Origin: Candidatus Neomicrothrix sp. UBA2110
Lineage (GTDB): Bacteria; Actinomycetota; Acidimicrobiia; Acidimicrobiales; Poriferisodalaceae
Reading direction: 5' to 3'
Assembly (NCBI GenBank): GCA_002331465.1
Contig: DCYM01000243.1
Location: forward strand, 1-15,124
DNA: 15,124 bases
In this document: in pieces, positions 13,762-15,124 of the stretch
Layout of the letters: every line of letters starts with the position of its first letter
Numbering within the stretch: the stretch's first letter is position 1
The notes under the pieces: generated by a model
Databases searched by the model: none
What the model was told of the DNA's origin: nothing
The model's input: the letters and a program-made list of their open reading frames with translations, nothing else
Made by a program: the position numbers and the translations under genes

Positions 13762-14937
13762 CTAGTCGCTCTCGTTGATCAAAGTGGCAGCATCTCTTGG
13801 GACGAGCAAAATCCACGTTGATCCCGGTGCCATAGCTACCGTGCTCCCTGTGGCATCAGTGAATTGAGTGTGGACCGTGATATTGGGTTTGTTCCAGCGG
13901 CCCTCGATGACTTTGCCATCGGTAAGTATCCATGCCCGTCCTTTTCCTTCAGTTAACTGAGCAATCGGAATTCGTGCACCATTCGAATCGATTTCGTTGC
14001 TTAGGACGTACTTCGTGAACTGAACGACAACATTCTCAGGAACCAGGGCAACTAGATCACCTTCGTCGTCAGCGACTAGGTGTTGCTCACCGTTCTGGAA
14101 TCGTTGCCACCCGCCGAGTGCAGCGGCCCATCTAAAGGACACGTCGGTCGAACCCCAGGTGATATCGACACCGTCGGTGGGTTCAGCTTCTGAAGTGACT
14201 GGCTGACCAAGAGCGCGAAAGGGCCATATCGGTTCTGCGGGAGGGAGGTCGTCGGGTGCATGTCGAAGTAGTTTCTCGCTACGCGCCCACAAGTTGCTAG
14301 GCGTGGTCCGATCCGTTCGCCGCCAGTAATCAGATGGCTTGCGGTACACCCCAACGTCAGTCACTGCCACTGAGTCAAGCAACTTACGAAACGCCCAGTT
14401 TGCTCCGCTCCATCCAAATAGTGCTCCGTCGAACGGCATCAAGAGTGGGATGTCGGTTGAGCGACCGGAGCGCACGGGCCCGGCCATCTCAGGCACTTGT
14501 GTATGAAAGATCGCTAGAAACCTCGTCAGTCCCCCTTCGACTAGTTCTTCGAAGACAAGGTCGGCTTCTTGAATCCCTTGTTGGGGCATTGCGGTTGGTG
14601 CATTATCAATCTTCAAGGCCAAACGCGGTGCCGCAAGGGTGGCTTCGGGTATTGGTGTCCCCCTATAAGGCGCTCGGGACACTTCTGTTTGTTGTTGATT
14701 GTCTGAGGATTGAAACCTGGTGGTGGTGGGAGATGACGCGGTTGAAGTCGTAGTTGTTGTTTGGGGCTCATCACCCTCAGGTTGGCGGAGATGCTCGTTG
14801 ATCGATGTGGTGGTTGTAGCGATCGCAGATGTCGTTACTGCCGAGTTGTTAGTGACTCCCTTGACGTCATCACGTAAATCAGGGGCGCAGGAGACTAGAA
14901 GTGCCGCGCAGAAGCCAAATGCAATTCCGCGTCGCAT
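13762..14937 (-). CDS. DUF3048 (YerB-like) secreted lipoprotein
   Basis: A predicted exported, lipid-anchored protein of 391 residues from the ATG at 14937. A short signal peptide ends in the lipobox LVSC, giving C17 as the lipidation site. Residues about 30-80 are a Thr/Ser-rich linker with runs of four to five Thr, as in surface-tethered actinobacterial proteins. The globular part carries DUF3048 hallmarks: LALKIDN (about 106-112), QEADLVFEELVEGGLTRFLA (about 123-142), GPVRSGRSTDIP (about 153-164), and a C-terminal half with VVQFTKYV and PGSTWILLVP. The molecular role of DUF3048 is unknown. The frame extends upstream to 15090, but that start would overlap the preceding gene and bury the signal peptide inside the protein, so it is not used. 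It starts ten bases after the preceding partial gene's stop and ends 38 bp before pdxS. Confidence 0.88.
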   Translation of the reverse strand: MRRGIAFGFCAALLVSCAPDLRDDVKGVTNNSAVTTSAIATTTTSINEHLRQPEGDEPQTTTTTSTASSPTTTRFQSSDNQQQTEVSRAPYRGTPIPEATLAAPRLALKIDNAPTAMPQQGIQEADLVFEELVEGGLTRFLAIFHTQVPEMAGPVRSGRSTDIPLLMPFDGALFGWSGANWAFRKLLDSVAVTDVGVYRKPSDYWRRTDRTTPSNLWARSEKLLRHAPDDLPPAEPIWPFRALGQPVTSEAEPTDGVDITWGSTDVSFRWAAALGGWQRFQNGEQHLVADDEGDLVALVPENVVVQFTKYVLSNEIDSNGARIPIAQLTEGKGRAWILTDGKVIEGRWNKPNITVHTQFTDATGSTVAMAPGSTWILLVPRDAATLINESD

Positions 14938-14947
14938 GGTCTGGAAA

Positions 14948-15124
14948 TCACATCTCGCGGAGCGAGGCGATCCGAGCTTGAATACTCGTTTGCTCTCCCG
15001 CGCTTGACGGGTCGACCAGCCATAGCGGTGCTGTGATGGGGTCAACTTCGGGCAAATGGTGTTGATTCTCGAAAACCTCAAGCGCCTCAATCATCCCAGG
15101 TGGATATCGGGTAACCGCTACTCC
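14948..15124 (-). CDS. C-terminal 58 residues of an unrecognised protein (cut by window edge)
   Basis: The minus strand is open from the window edge to a TGA at 14948-14950, encoding 58 residues. These include TRYPPGMIEALEVFE near the beginning, PLWLVDPSSAGEQ in the middle and a helix-like end RIASLREM. There is no membrane segment or low complexity. The stop lies ten bases before the lipoprotein start, the spacing seen among other genes here, and it ends just before the lipobox gene begins, so it is likely the last part of a real upstream gene in the same operon. I do not recognise the family: the fragment is too short and lacks a decisive motif. Confidence 0.5.
   Translation of the reverse strand, partial: GVAVTRYPPGMIEALEVFENQHHLPEVDPITAPLWLVDPSSAGEQTSIQARIASLREM

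Noticed and set aside
14938..15090. A 51-residue N-terminal extension of the DUF3048 lipoprotein
   Set aside because: It would overlap the preceding open frame and place the signal peptide and lipobox in the middle of the protein. The ATG at 14937 gives a normal lipoprotein start.

Overview
The window is a compact, fully co-oriented block of housekeeping genes. All sixteen genes or gene fragments lie on the minus strand, so transcription runs from the right end to the left end. The order, in transcription direction, is: 3' end of an unrecognised gene, DUF3048 lipoprotein, pdxS, pdxT, yebC, ruvC, ruvA, ruvB, a gamma-glutamylcyclotransferase-fold gene, queA, tgt, yajC, secD, secF, apt, rel, and the 5' part of hisS. 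No RNA genes, insertion sequences, phage genes or CRISPR arrays were seen. No gene-free stretch exceeds about 110 bases.

The runs pdxS-pdxT-yebC-ruvCAB and yajC-secD-secF-apt-rel-hisS are typical of Actinomycetota. The queA-tgt pair between ruvB and yajC recalls Firmicutes and other lineages that retain queuosine synthesis, and is usually absent from this spot in mycobacteria and streptomycetes. With near-even base composition, this suggests a deep-branching or environmental actinobacterium, perhaps Acidimicrobiia-like. That placement is an inference; no marker was compared against a database.

Right part (about 11.4-15.1 kb): a cell-envelope lipoprotein, the two subunits of the DXP-independent pyridoxal 5'-phosphate synthase, and a YebC-family translation or regulatory protein. 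Middle (8.5-11.35 kb): the complete Holliday-junction machinery, with overlapping ruvC/ruvA/ruvB reading frames, followed by a small GGCT-fold protein of unknown substrate. Next (6.35-8.5 kb): the last two-step segment of queuosine tRNA modification. Then (3.4-6.25 kb): the Sec translocase accessory complex YajC-SecD-SecF, with a secD/secF ATGA overlap. Left part: adenine salvage (Apt), bifunctional (p)ppGpp synthetase/hydrolase (Rel), and the first 163 residues of histidyl-tRNA synthetase.

The most notable observations are modest. The tRNA-guanine transglycosylase has lost all three cysteines of its structural zinc site while keeping its catalytic residues. The ruvC and pdxS starts each sit 6-7 nt downstream of a good TANNNT -10 element and lack Shine-Dalgarno sequences, which suggests leaderless mRNAs. 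I see no evidence for a new multi-gene system; the window is mainly conserved core metabolism.
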